From an uncultured Bacteroidaceae bacterium (GTDB taxonomy: Bacteria; Bacteroidota; Bacteroidia; Bacteroidales; Bacteroidaceae): DNA of 32,542 nucleotides. The translations under genes and the position numbers were made by a program. Positions 7,341 to 15,796 of the stretch are shown here, one piece after another; position 1 is the stretch's first letter, and every line of letters begins with the position of its first letter. Under the pieces are notes generated by a model that saw only the letters and a list, made by a program, of their open reading frames with translations, ran no database searches and was not told the DNA's origin. Location: positions 1 through 32,542 of the forward strand of contig CAJOGQ010000055.1 of NCBI GenBank assembly GCA_905234125.1, read 5' to 3'.

Positions 7341-8441
7341 ATGATTACTTTGGCAAAACACATAGAATTGCTGTTGCTGGATCACGATTGTGTGATTGTA
7401 CCAGGATTGGGAGGCTTCATCGCCAACCATGCTGACGCAATGTATGGAGGGGAACAAAAGGATTGTTTCCAGCCCCCCTATCGCACCATCGGATTCAACC
7501 AACAACTTCAGATGAATGATGGTCTGCTTGTGCAGTCCTACATGATGGCATACGACACATCCTATCCATTCGCCAACCTCCAAATGGAAAAAGATTTGGA
7601 AAAGATGTTGCATGAACTGGAAATGGATGGTGAGTACACGCTCGAAAACATTGGAACGCTGAAAAAAGGCATCAACCAGAACATCACATTCGTGGCTCCA
7701 GAGACAGGCATACTGTCTCCGGCTCTCTATGGTCTTCACGCATACGACATCCAATCGCTGAGCAGTGTCGTCAAAGAAAAAGAGATAGAGAAGAAACTGC
7801 GGGAGGCAACTGCTACCATGCACATTGTCAGTCATGAAGACAGAGAAGAAAAGAATGAGCCGAAGAAGCGGAAGGATGTGGTTATACACCTGAACCGCCG
7901 TTGGATAGACTTCGGCATCTCCGTTGCTGCAGCAGCCGTTCTCCTCTTCTGTTTCTCCTACCCAACCATGAAGAATGTGGGTACCGAAACTGACACAGTC
8001 GTGGCTACGTTCACACCCATGCAGAATGTTCCTCTCAAAGCCAAAGAAGTGGCAAAAACCTCCAAACCTGCGACAAAAATGACTGGAGAGAAAGAAGAAA
8101 AGGTACAACAAGTGGAGCAGAAGGAACAAGAGGTGAAAGAAATGGTGGAAGTGAAGGAAGAGAAGCAAGAGAAAGAAAAGAAGCAAGAGACGGTGAAATC
8201 CGCAGCAACAGAAGCACATTTCTCCATCGTGTTGGCAAGTTACGTCAGCCAAGCAAATGCCGAGACCTTCATCAAGCAACTGGCAAAAGCAGGCTACAAT
8301 GAAGGGAAATACATCAAGAACGGGAAAGTAAGCCGTATTCTTTACTCTGAATATGCAACGGAAGCTGATGCCCAAAAAGCATTGCAGACATTCCGCAAAG
8401 AGAATGCTGACTTTGCCGAGGCATGGATTTTGGAGTTATAA
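7341..8441 (+). CDS. HU-CCDC81 and SPOR domain membrane protein
   Basis: A 366-residue protein. The N-terminus (ITLAKHIELLLLDHDCVIVPGLGGFIANH, split here as a description of the first 30 residues) is the HU-CCDC81 domain. One membrane helix follows, IDFGISVAAAAVLLFCFSY (about residues 189-207). Then comes a Lys/Glu-rich linker (about 240-285) and a C-terminal SPOR domain (FSIVLASYVSQANAETFIKQL onward). SPOR domains bind denuded peptidoglycan at division septa, so a cell-division or envelope role is likely. The track starts at TTG 7314, but the -7 box lies between it and ATG 7341, so I use the ATG. Confidence 0.9.
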   Translation: MITLAKHIELLLLDHDCVIVPGLGGFIANHADAMYGGEQKDCFQPPYRTIGFNQQLQMNDGLLVQSYMMAYDTSYPFANLQMEKDLEKMLHELEMDGEYTLENIGTLKKGINQNITFVAPETGILSPALYGLHAYDIQSLSSVVKEKEIEKKLREATATMHIVSHEDREEKNEPKKRKDVVIHLNRRWIDFGISVAAAAVLLFCFSYPTMKNVGTETDTVVATFTPMQNVPLKAKEVAKTSKPATKMTGEKEEKVQQVEQKEQEVKEMVEVKEEKQEKEKKQETVKSAATEAHFSIVLASYVSQANAETFIKQLAKAGYNEGKYIKNGKVSRILYSEYATEADAQKALQTFRKENADFAEAWILEL

Positions 8442-8455
8442 ACAAGGAGGAAAAG

Positions 8456-8980
8456 ATGAAGAGAGTTAGATGTCCTAAGTGTGACAGTTACATTGTTTTC
8501 GATGAGACAAAATACACCGACGGACAATCATTGATTTTCGTGTGCGAGCATTGCAAGAAAGAGTTCGGCATTCGTATAGGAAAGTCGAAACTTGCCAATC
8601 GGCACGAAGAAAAAACTCTTGATGAACAAGCATACAATCAGGATTTTGGAAGCATTGTGGTGGTGGAGAACCGCTTTGCATACAAGCAAGTGATTCCTTT
8701 GGATTTGGGAGAGAATGAATTTGGCAGATACGTTCGAGGCACTAACATCAACAAACCGATTGAGACGCGTGACCCGAGTATTGACACGTTCCATTGCGTC
8801 ATTACTGTCAGAAAAAACAAGCAGGGGAAGTTGCAATACATTCTACGTGATGCACCAAGCGATACTGGTACTTTCTACATGAACGACATTCTGCGCGACG
8901 TGGATCGTGTCAATCTGGAGGATGGAGCCATCATCACCATCGGCGCAACGACGCTGATATTGCGTGCTGCAACCAACTAA
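8456..8980 (+). CDS. FHA domain protein with N-terminal zinc ribbon
   Basis: A 174-residue protein. Cys pairs at C6/C9 (CPKC) and C30/C33 (CEHC) form a small zinc-ribbon-like module. The C-terminal half is an FHA fold with FGRYVRG, HCVITV and DTGTFYMND. FHA domains bind phosphothreonine, so it may act as a phospho-signalling adaptor; partners are unknown. A good Shine-Dalgarno, AAGGAGG, unusual in this phylum, precedes ATG 8456 and decides the start over ATG 8423. It follows the SPOR gene by 14 nt, which suggests cotranscription. Confidence 0.88.
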   Translation: MKRVRCPKCDSYIVFDETKYTDGQSLIFVCEHCKKEFGIRIGKSKLANRHEEKTLDEQAYNQDFGSIVVVENRFAYKQVIPLDLGENEFGRYVRGTNINKPIETRDPSIDTFHCVITVRKNKQGKLQYILRDAPSDTGTFYMNDILRDVDRVNLEDGAIITIGATTLILRAATN

Positions 8981-9017
8981 ACAGAGACAGATACGATATA
9001 TAATAAAGGTAACAACA

Positions 9018-9947
9018 ATGACGACATTAAAAGGAGACCTAATTACCGAAAAAGACGCACTTGGCGTTTTCTTCTCTTCCTACGAAGGGAAATACGTCAT
9101 CATGGACAACATCGATGAGAAGAACGTCCCTATCATACAGGCCAGAGAAGAGATTTACAACGCAGACTACATGTATGTGACCGTGGTGCTTAGGGGTACG
9201 CTTCATATCATTGTTGGAGGTACAGAACTGGACGTGAAAGCCAACGAGTATCTGGCCGTCATGCCCTGCATGAGCGTGGAAGTGAAAGAGTCCAAATGTA
9301 TCTTTTTCTCTTTCTTGACACTCAGTCATCTCATGGGCGACATCTATACGCGTACATGTGTGAACAAGAAGTTACACTTTAACGCGTTCAAATTCCGCCA
9401 CATGCACTTCACCCCTGAACAAATTTCCGTACTGTTAGATTGTTACCAACGCGTCAAGCGGGAGCACCTACGTGAAGATTATCCTATGAAAGAGATTGCG
9501 CTTCGAGCTTATCAGAGTGCCTACATCGCCAAATTCTTCTCCTTCGTCAATAATGAGAACATTATCAGTTACACCACGCAGCGCAATAAACGTCAATATG
9601 AACTGTTCAATTCTTTCATTTTTTTGCTGAATGAGAAGTACAAACAAGAACGTTCCGTGTTTTATTATGCTCAAGAACTCAAGATCACGCCAAAATATCT
9701 CTCGAACGTCGTTCAAGGATTCACAAAACTGACAGCGTCACAGGTCATCGACCAATATGTTGCTTATTCCATCAAGCAACATCTTTACAAGAACGATCAA
9801 AGCATCAAGGCCATCAGCGAGATCTTCAACTTCCCCAGCCAAAGTTTCTTTGGGCGATACTTCAAACGCATTACTGGTGTTTCACCTCATCAGTACATCA
9901 AACAGCATAATATCAAATCTATTAACTTCGCAACAGATAAAAGATAG
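9018..9947 (+). CDS. AraC-family transcriptional regulator (first of pair)
   Basis: A 309-residue regulator. The N-terminal half looks like a cupin sensor (VVLRGTLHIIVGGTELDVKANEYLAVMP). The C-terminus holds two AraC HTH motifs: VFYYAQELKITPKYLSNVV and SIKAISEIFNFPSQSFFGRYFKRITGVSP. I chose ATG 9018 (MTTLKGD); the track's upstream start at 8964 overlaps the FHA gene. The next gene is a diverged paralogue 11 nt away. The ligand is not predictable. Confidence 0.9.
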   Translation: MTTLKGDLITEKDALGVFFSSYEGKYVIMDNIDEKNVPIIQAREEIYNADYMYVTVVLRGTLHIIVGGTELDVKANEYLAVMPCMSVEVKESKCIFFSFLTLSHLMGDIYTRTCVNKKLHFNAFKFRHMHFTPEQISVLLDCYQRVKREHLREDYPMKEIALRAYQSAYIAKFFSFVNNENIISYTTQRNKRQYELFNSFIFLLNEKYKQERSVFYYAQELKITPKYLSNVVQGFTKLTASQVIDQYVAYSIKQHLYKNDQSIKAISEIFNFPSQSFFGRYFKRITGVSPHQYIKQHNIKSINFATDKR

Positions 9948-9958
9948 AGGACTAAGCC

Positions 9959-10900
9959 ATGCCTTACGATACACCTCAACCCACCATCCACAACACGCGA
10001 TATGTGGAATATACTGATGTTTTTGCCGACAAGAACATCATTCCCTCTGCAGCTGTACGAGAGAACCTTCTACTGTTCGACACTTTCGATGGTAAAAATC
10101 CGCTCCTGCAGATATTTCCCAACAAGGAAAAGCACAAGATGTATCAGAAACTATACATCTATATTATACGTGGAGAAGCTGTCATCGAGATCAATGGAAA
10201 GCCCAACACCCTGAACGAAAACATGTTCATCTCCATCATGCCGGAGAACACCACCAGCCTAACTTCAGCTTCGCATGATCTAAGATACCTCATGATGGTT
10301 GTCTATCCGCGTCTTTCCAACCAGATATACAACGAGATAGGTGTCACCTATACAAACACGAAACTCACCCTCAAACATTTCATTTCTCAGCTGACCCCAG
10401 AACAGGCACAACGCGTGTGCACTCTCTACAATGACATCAAATCAGACCTGCTTGCTCCTGCCTATGAGGAGAGGGAAGCCTATATTCATAGCCTTTTGCA
10501 GGCCTTTGTCGTTGAGAACATCAACATCCACAAATACAATCCAATGCCCCTGCAGGGTGACAGCAATTCACGTCAATACGATGTCTATTGCCGTTTCCTC
10601 ACCCTGCTCAACAAACATATCAGCGAACGTCGCACCGTCAGCTACTATGCTAAGACGCTTGGCATCTCCAGCAAATATCTATCGTATGTCTGCACCTGTT
10701 ACAGTCAGAAAAACGCTTCGACATGGATAGATGAAGCCGTCATTCAGAAAGCAAAGGCGCTGATCGTGGTACACAACTATACATTCTCTGAGACAAGCAT
10801 TGCACTCAATTTTCGAACCGTCAGCTGTTTCACCCGATATTTCAAGCGTGTCACAGGCATGACACCCAAGCATTTCCTCAAAAAGCATCAAAAGCAGTAA
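9959..10900 (+). CDS. AraC-family transcriptional regulator (second of pair)
   Basis: A 313-residue protein with the same layout as the preceding gene: an N-terminal cupin-like part (YIIRGEAVIEINGKPNTLNENMF) and C-terminal HTH (VSYYAKTLGISSKYLSYV, then FRTVSCFTRYFKRVTGMTP). Shared phrases such as SYYAK/FYYAQ and RYFKRVTG/RYFKRITG show a tandem duplication that has since diverged. It starts 11 nt after its neighbour and is followed after 31 nt by nhaA, so it may regulate that gene or simply share its transcript. Confidence 0.9.
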   Translation: MPYDTPQPTIHNTRYVEYTDVFADKNIIPSAAVRENLLLFDTFDGKNPLLQIFPNKEKHKMYQKLYIYIIRGEAVIEINGKPNTLNENMFISIMPENTTSLTSASHDLRYLMMVVYPRLSNQIYNEIGVTYTNTKLTLKHFISQLTPEQAQRVCTLYNDIKSDLLAPAYEEREAYIHSLLQAFVVENINIHKYNPMPLQGDSNSRQYDVYCRFLTLLNKHISERRTVSYYAKTLGISSKYLSYVCTCYSQKNASTWIDEAVIQKAKALIVVHNYTFSETSIALNFRTVSCFTRYFKRVTGMTPKHFLKKHQKQ

Positions 10901-10931
10901 ATTCAAATTCAACAGATAAAAAGATTGTTTT

Positions 10932-12347
10932 ATGCGACTAATTCCTCTCTACACGTGGAACAAAGGTCTCCACAACATGAAGCTCTCCCAGATGAACTTC
11001 ATGAAACAACCTTGGGCAGGAGGAGTAACCCTATTGGTTTGCGTCATCGTTGCGATGTTGCTTGCCAACTTACCAGCCACTGCCCATTTCTATCATGAGC
11101 TTTTGGAGACGAACCTCTCCATGACCATCAGCAACGAGAACTTCTCCATCAGTTTCCCACAAAACATGACTGTGGAAAAATTCATCAACGACATCCTGAT
11201 GGTCGTGTTCTTCTTCACCGTAGGACTTGAAATCAAACGAGAAGTCGTCTGTGGTGAATTATCCAGCGTGAAGAAGGCTCTCTTGCCTGTCATCGCCGCT
11301 GCTGGCGGTATGGCTGTCCCAGCCCTCTTCTACACGTTCTTCAACATCGGAACTACCACTGCTGGCGGATGGGGAATCCCTACTGCCACCGACATCGCCT
11401 TTGCTGTGGGCATCATGTCTATCCTCGGCAACAAAGTACCCATCTCATTGAAGGTTTTCCTAACGGCACTTGCCATAGCGGATGACCTTGGAGCCATCCT
11501 TGTCGTGGCATTTTTCTACGGAGGAGACATCAACCTTCCACTGCTCTTTGTGGCCATCTTGTTACTGGCAGGAATCTTCCTCATGAACAAGTTAGGTGAA
11601 AAGCGCATGATGTTCTACCTCATACCAGCCATCGTCGTCTGGTTCCTTTTCTACTATTCCGGCATTCACTCCACGATGTCTGGTGTGGTAATGGCCTTCA
11701 TGATTCCTATGGACGCACGTTTCAGCAGATCATATCTCGATCGAAGCAACAAGAAATATCTCAGGCGCATCGAACGATACGACCACGACGAGTTTGAACA
11801 AGGAATCCCCTTCCCCAATGGGCCACAGCGTCATTGCCTGCGCCGCATGAGCTACATCACCAACAACTCTATTGGCATGTCTTATCGTTTAGAGCATGCT
11901 CTCGACAGATGGGTTAATTTCCTCATCATGCCCATCTTCGCCCTCGCCAATGCAGGTGTGGTCATTCCCGATATTAGCTTCTTCAACATCTTCCAGACCC
12001 TTCCTCTCGAAGGTGTCGGCTTCGTTGGAATGGGTATCTTCTTCGGACTCCTGCTCGGAAAACCCATCGGCATCACGATAGCCTCGTTCATTGCCATCAA
12101 GTGCAAGGTTGGTGCAATGCCTGAAGGTGCTTCATGGAAGATGCTCTTCGCTGTAGCCTGCTTAGGTGGTATCGGCTTCACGATGGCCATATTTGTTGAC
12201 ACCCTCTCCTTTGGTGAACTCGACCCCACCACCACCGACATGCTCCGTTCCTCTGGTAAGATAGCCGTTCTGCTCGGTTCACTCTGTGCTGGCATCCTTG
12301 GCGCTGTGCTTATTAGCATCTTTGCGAAGATGGAGAAAAACAGATGA
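10932..12347 (+). CDS. nhaA: Na+/H+ antiporter NhaA
   Basis: A 471-residue inner-membrane sodium/proton antiporter for pH and sodium homeostasis. It has the NhaA signatures FFFTVGLEIKRE, TATDIAFAVG (Asp equivalent to E. coli D133) and AIADDLGAI (Asp pair equivalent to D163/D164, about residues 181-189). About 12 membrane helices are apparent. It has a long hydrophilic loop around residues 265-320 (RYDHDEFEQG, then NSIGMSYRLEHALDRWVNF), as in Bacteroidetes NhaA. The start is uncertain: ATG 10977 (MKLSQMNF) would give a shorter N-terminus. The gene ends before a bidirectional terminator. Confidence 0.95.
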   Translation: MRLIPLYTWNKGLHNMKLSQMNFMKQPWAGGVTLLVCVIVAMLLANLPATAHFYHELLETNLSMTISNENFSISFPQNMTVEKFINDILMVVFFFTVGLEIKREVVCGELSSVKKALLPVIAAAGGMAVPALFYTFFNIGTTTAGGWGIPTATDIAFAVGIMSILGNKVPISLKVFLTALAIADDLGAILVVAFFYGGDINLPLLFVAILLLAGIFLMNKLGEKRMMFYLIPAIVVWFLFYYSGIHSTMSGVVMAFMIPMDARFSRSYLDRSNKKYLRRIERYDHDEFEQGIPFPNGPQRHCLRRMSYITNNSIGMSYRLEHALDRWVNFLIMPIFALANAGVVIPDISFFNIFQTLPLEGVGFVGMGIFFGLLLGKPIGITIASFIAIKCKVGAMPEGASWKMLFAVACLGGIGFTMAIFVDTLSFGELDPTTTDMLRSSGKIAVLLGSLCAGILGAVLISIFAKMEKNR

Positions 12348-12403
12348 GAAGATAGTGATAGAGAGACTATAGGACAAAACTTGGTAAAACAGAATAAAAA
12401 CAG

Positions 12404-12440
12404 AAACGGTGGCCTTCTCTTGCAAGAACGCCACCGTTTT
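12404..12440. terminator. Bidirectional terminator between nhaA and the LruC gene
   Basis: A 10-bp perfect stem AAACGGTGGC / GCCACCGTTT, followed by TTTT on the plus strand and by CTGTTTTTATT on the minus strand. It sits between two convergent genes and can serve both. Confidence 0.85.
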
Positions 12441-12459
12441 TTATCTTGTCTAATACCTT

Positions 12460-14985
12460 TTATTCCTCAATGGTAAAAGCAGAATGCTTATAAGTGCATT
12501 TCTCCACTTCTGGATTATCATACCAATCCTTATTCGACTCTCTATCTGCAACCCATTTCAGAAATGCCGGATATGCATCTTTGATACAAATGCCTTCCAA
12601 CGGATAATCAAAATCCTTTGGTATCATAACTGCATGGGGATCTTCACCCATCACGGAAAGACGAATTTCTTTACCTGTCGTTGCATTATATATGTAGAGA
12701 ACCTTATCAAGATCATAGAAACTAAAAGAAGGATCAACTGTGAATGTTTCCTTAATAGGATCCACGTGGGACGAACCGGCATTCACTATTCCTGTCGTGC
12801 TATAAAGCGAGTGAAGTTCTGTTTCCTCATTCAGTTTCTCGCCATGAAGGTTGCGCAGGTACACTTTATCCGTACCACCACACGCCTCTACACTATAAGT
12901 AACATGGGTATAGTCTGTACGTACAGCCTTTATGACAACATCATTCATGTCATAGTCTCCGTCTTCACGGTCTTCGAAACAGAATGTATATACTTGATTA
13001 AGTAAATCAGGTATATCGCCAAATGACTCAACACCACCTCCCAACTCTACGATGACATCGCTGTACTGCGTATCGGCACCTTCCTCAAAGCAGAGGTACA
13101 TCTTTCCGTTGGCGGTAAACATAGCAATACGGGGATCGTCCTCTTCCATGCCATAATAAGTGAGGGCACTTTTGAACTGGCCGAAGGAGTTGATTTCCTT
13201 GTTGAGTTCTCCGTAGCCGTACAGGCATCCAAACTTATCATTCGTCAGAGTCCAATTAGCATCAGTTTGACCATTGTCCTTTCTGATGAGGAAACCGATA
13301 CGATAACCGGTAGGAATGATAGCCGAAGCTTTTTCGCTCTTGGCAGGATGGATATTGGGGAAGTATTGGACAGGCAATTCACAATCGGTAATGGCTGTAG
13401 CCGATGAACCTGTATATTCCTCAAATGACCAGAGTCTGGTCTCACCTTTATTCTTTCCGCCATTTCCAATCCAAACTCCAGAAACAGACTTCAAACAATT
13501 GCCCATGCCATTTTCAAAAATGTAGATATTTGTTCTACTGTCAGTCTGTTTAGCGTTGGGGTCGCAAATACGGAAGCAGAACTTATCCAGATTCTTACTG
13601 TCGAAGTCTTTAAGTACGACCCCATTTTTTTCTTTTCCTACGTAACACAGGAACTGCTTGGCATATACATTATACAGCATCACCTTCACATTGTTAGGGT
13701 CGCTGCTGTTTGTAAACACCTGCCATAGCTGCTTCTCCACATCCTCGGTATATGCATCTTTCAGGTTTTCAGATGGGTCAGCGTATGTAAAATAATTGTT
13801 CTTACCTTCTGACGCATTATGGATGCGATAAAACTTGGCATCGGTCTTGTAGCCAAGATAACTCAACGTCTGGGGATACGATTCAAAGTCTGAAGGGTCA
13901 CCATAGTAGGGCAGTAGATACTCGTGAATTCTGAGGAAGTTTTCGTCTCTATTATTCTTAGCAATACCCGTCTTCTCGCTAAATGCCTCTCTTTCCAGTC
14001 CCAGGTCAACGGCTTTGTACTTCGGCAACGACTTGATATAATCAGCCTCAGAGATACCTGACGGAATGTTCTCTTGTTTATAATAATAATAATAGATGTC
14101 GCACATGTGTGCTTCTGTAGAAGCCATCTGCACGGGAATCAACGTGATGCCAGCCAGGCCGGTGCTCACCATATGGTTGTTGAAGAACTTCACGGCTTTG
14201 CCTTCACGAATAAGGGACAGGTTGTCTCTTTTTTTATTATGACCATTTTTGTCATCGCGATAGAGTGACGAATTAAAGATGTCCACCAAAGTGGCTTTAT
14301 CCTCATCTGAGAGAGTAGGCGCGTCCGAGTATATGGTGTTACTTTTTATGGTCCAGCCATTAGAACTGGTGGGACCCGATGGAAGCCACATACGCTCATT
14401 TTCCCAGTTTTTACCCTTCCAGTTGCTGAAAGTAGCGTCATCCGACAATGCACGTCTGGCATTAAATGACAGGAAAGAATCGCTGTATTTCAACTCGATC
14501 TCATCGATGTTAGGCATGTTTGCTGCTGCTCTAGTTTCGCCGACGGCACGGGTCGATGGACTGTTCGTGAAGGATACTTCCGAGTCGGTTGTATTGAAAC
14601 CCTTGATGTAGTACTCACCCTTGCTACTGACGCATGCTGCAATCAAACGCGTGTACGTCTTAGGAGCGTCATAGGTGAGCGTCACAGTCTGACCATTCGT
14701 CACTTCTGCTTCGGTCAACACATACGCATCGACATTGAAAAAAGGCGACTCAGTCAAAATTCGCACCTTGACAATATCTTCCATCTCAGCATCAGCTGTC
14801 ACCGTAACACTTCCACTATTTACTGTGCTCCAGTCATGTTCGGTGTCAACTTTCACACCTAACTTGAGAGCCGCATTGTATAATGCTTCCTCATCTACAG
14901 GCGTCGGCACTTCACCATAGTCAAAGTCCTGACAACTTGCAAGCATTAACATGCCCATTGACAATAAAAAACCTAACTTTTTCAT
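12460..14985 (-). CDS. LruC / DUF4842 domain surface lipoprotein
   Basis: An 841-residue lipoprotein. Signal MKKLGFLLSMGMLMLASC has lipobox LASC, giving lipidated Cys18; the following QDFDYGE is acidic, which can favour surface export in Bacteroidetes. The C-terminal part (about residues 660-840) matches DUF4842, with the Asp-rich stretch EDREDGDYDMNDVV (about 669-682), a possible calcium site, and KDWYDNPE near the end. The middle is not recognised. LruC was named from a Leptospira lipoprotein. Its function here is unknown, perhaps adhesion or polymer binding. It is monocistronic, convergent with nhaA and ends at the shared terminator. Confidence 0.85.
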   Translation of the reverse strand: MKKLGFLLSMGMLMLASCQDFDYGEVPTPVDEEALYNAALKLGVKVDTEHDWSTVNSGSVTVTADAEMEDIVKVRILTESPFFNVDAYVLTEAEVTNGQTVTLTYDAPKTYTRLIAACVSSKGEYYIKGFNTTDSEVSFTNSPSTRAVGETRAAANMPNIDEIELKYSDSFLSFNARRALSDDATFSNWKGKNWENERMWLPSGPTSSNGWTIKSNTIYSDAPTLSDEDKATLVDIFNSSLYRDDKNGHNKKRDNLSLIREGKAVKFFNNHMVSTGLAGITLIPVQMASTEAHMCDIYYYYYKQENIPSGISEADYIKSLPKYKAVDLGLEREAFSEKTGIAKNNRDENFLRIHEYLLPYYGDPSDFESYPQTLSYLGYKTDAKFYRIHNASEGKNNYFTYADPSENLKDAYTEDVEKQLWQVFTNSSDPNNVKVMLYNVYAKQFLCYVGKEKNGVVLKDFDSKNLDKFCFRICDPNAKQTDSRTNIYIFENGMGNCLKSVSGVWIGNGGKNKGETRLWSFEEYTGSSATAITDCELPVQYFPNIHPAKSEKASAIIPTGYRIGFLIRKDNGQTDANWTLTNDKFGCLYGYGELNKEINSFGQFKSALTYYGMEEDDPRIAMFTANGKMYLCFEEGADTQYSDVIVELGGGVESFGDIPDLLNQVYTFCFEDREDGDYDMNDVVIKAVRTDYTHVTYSVEACGGTDKVYLRNLHGEKLNEETELHSLYSTTGIVNAGSSHVDPIKETFTVDPSFSFYDLDKVLYIYNATTGKEIRLSVMGEDPHAVMIPKDFDYPLEGICIKDAYPAFLKWVADRESNKDWYDNPEVEKCTYKHSAFTIEE

Positions 14986-15267
14986 ATTCTTTTGTTGTTA
15001 ATATACACTTTTGTTTACTTTGTGCTTCAATTTGATTTGCAAATTTACACATTATTATATTTATATAGAACACAAATAGGGAATATTTTGTATGATTTTA
15101 ACAAAAAATAACATTATTAAGAAAAACCATGTCCGTTTTTGTTTCCAACAGGTGTTTAACGAATGTCGATTATGTTTCCGATACATTTACATAACGATAT
15201 GAAAATATTAAAAGGCTTTTCCACAACACCCCTTCTTTTGCGGACCAAACCAATTTATGTTAGAATG

Positions 15268-15440
15268 GGAGCGAGCCGGTAGCTTAACGGGAGTCATCTA
15301 CCGACAAGAAGGGAACAAGCCGGTAGCTGGCGAGTTTTCAGCGACCGCCCCTCAAAAAAGTTCACCGCCCGTCGAGAATTTCGGCGGGCGATGAAAAGAA
15401 ATTCAGCAGGCGCTGAATTCCAAATTTCGATGCCATCAGA
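15268..15440. repeat. Second 22-bp-periodic region with hairpins
   Basis: GAGCCGGTAGCT at 15273-15284 and AAGCCGGTAGCT at 15317-15328 lie exactly 44 bp apart and repeat the core of the 1051-1226 array. Downstream, in the same 22-bp register, come CACCGCCC, GCGGGCGATGAA and GCAGGCGCTGAA. Two hairpins are embedded: CGCCCG-x-CGA / TCG-x-CGGGCG (15366-15390) and AATTCAGC / GCTGAATT (15400-15419). Together with 14986-15267, which is AT-rich with only a weak minus-strand TAAATTTG box at 15040-15047, this fills the gap between the LruC gene and tRNA-Thr. Confidence 0.55.
15366..15419 (-). terminator. Possible terminator hairpins after tRNA-Thr
   Basis: On the minus strand tRNA-Thr is followed by an 8-bp hairpin (AATTCAGC / GCTGAATT, then TTCTTTTC). 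A GC-rich hairpin follows (CGCCCG / CGGGCG), and TTTTTTG lies a few bases beyond it. Either could end the SRP RNA-tRNA transcript. Confidence 0.45.
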
Positions 15441-15454
15441 AGATGAACTTTTAG

Positions 15455-15528
15455 AGCCTCTTGTCGGATTCGAACCAACGACCCCGAGATTACAAATCAC
15501 GTGCTCTGGCCAACTGAGCTAAAGAGGC
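15455..15528 (-). tRNA. tRNA-Thr (anticodon TGT)
   Basis: A 74-nt cloverleaf on the minus strand. The acceptor stem is GCCTCTT / AAGAGGC, the D arm GCTC..GAGC, and the anticodon stem CGTGA / TCTCG with loop TTTGTAA (anticodon TGT, decoding ACN Thr). The T arm is GTTGG-TTCGAAT-CCGAC. No CCA is encoded. It lies about 4 nt after the SRP RNA 3' end on the same strand, so both probably come from one precursor. Confidence 0.96.
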
Positions 15529-15530
15529 GG

Positions 15531-15628
15531 GTGGGTAAGCTGACTACATCGCGTACCCTTGCTGCGGTCAAGCCCTGGGGGGATTCCAAGGGAGCTGGCC
15601 GTATAGGACTTACCCATTTTTGTTTAGC
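15531..15628 (-). ncRNA. ffs: Signal recognition particle RNA, small bacterial type
   Basis: The minus strand holds an RNA of about 85-98 nt whose ends pair (GGGTAAG at its 5' end, CTTACCC at its 3' end). The apical region reads CCCCCCAGGGC, then TTGACC, then GCAGCAAGGGTA. The CAGG / GCAGCAAGGG symmetric-loop pattern is the hallmark of SRP domain IV, which binds Ffh. The tetraloop region (TTGA in place of GGAA) is non-canonical. A perfect promoter lies just upstream. The boundaries are approximate. ffh is about 860 bp away. Confidence 0.85.
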
Positions 15629-15633
15629 GGGTG

Positions 15634-15665
15634 CAAAGGTAGCGCTTTTAGGCGAACTGACCAAA
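15634..15665 (-). promoter_or_regulatory. Promoter of the SRP RNA-tRNA-Thr unit
   Basis: Reading the minus strand: TTTG (15662-15665), a 20-nt gap, then TACCTTTG (15634-15641). This matches the Bacteroidetes consensus exactly. Transcription would start near 15628. Confidence 0.85.
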
Positions 15666-15743
15666 CTTTTTAAGGTAAAAGTGAATGATGAGAGGTGAAA
15701 AATTTGTCACAGCTATAGAAAGTAAGGTGGCGAGTAGCAATTT

Positions 15744-15788
15744 TTTCACTTTTCACTCTTTCCCTTTCACTTTTTTTCCGTACCTTTG
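15744..15788 (+). promoter_or_regulatory. 7-nt repeats and -7 box before the DedA gene
   Basis: TTTCACT units at 15744, 15751 and 15765 are in 7-nt register (a variant unit lies at 15758). They run into TACCTTTG at 15781-15788, only 8 nt before the ATG. No clear TTTG lies about 20 nt upstream, so the -33 element is weak and the leader would be very short. Confidence 0.5.
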
Positions 15789-15796
15789 CACCCATT

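Noticed and set aside
15501-15698. 65-residue plus-strand ORF
   Set aside because: It overlaps the SRP RNA gene and part of tRNA-Thr on the opposite strand.
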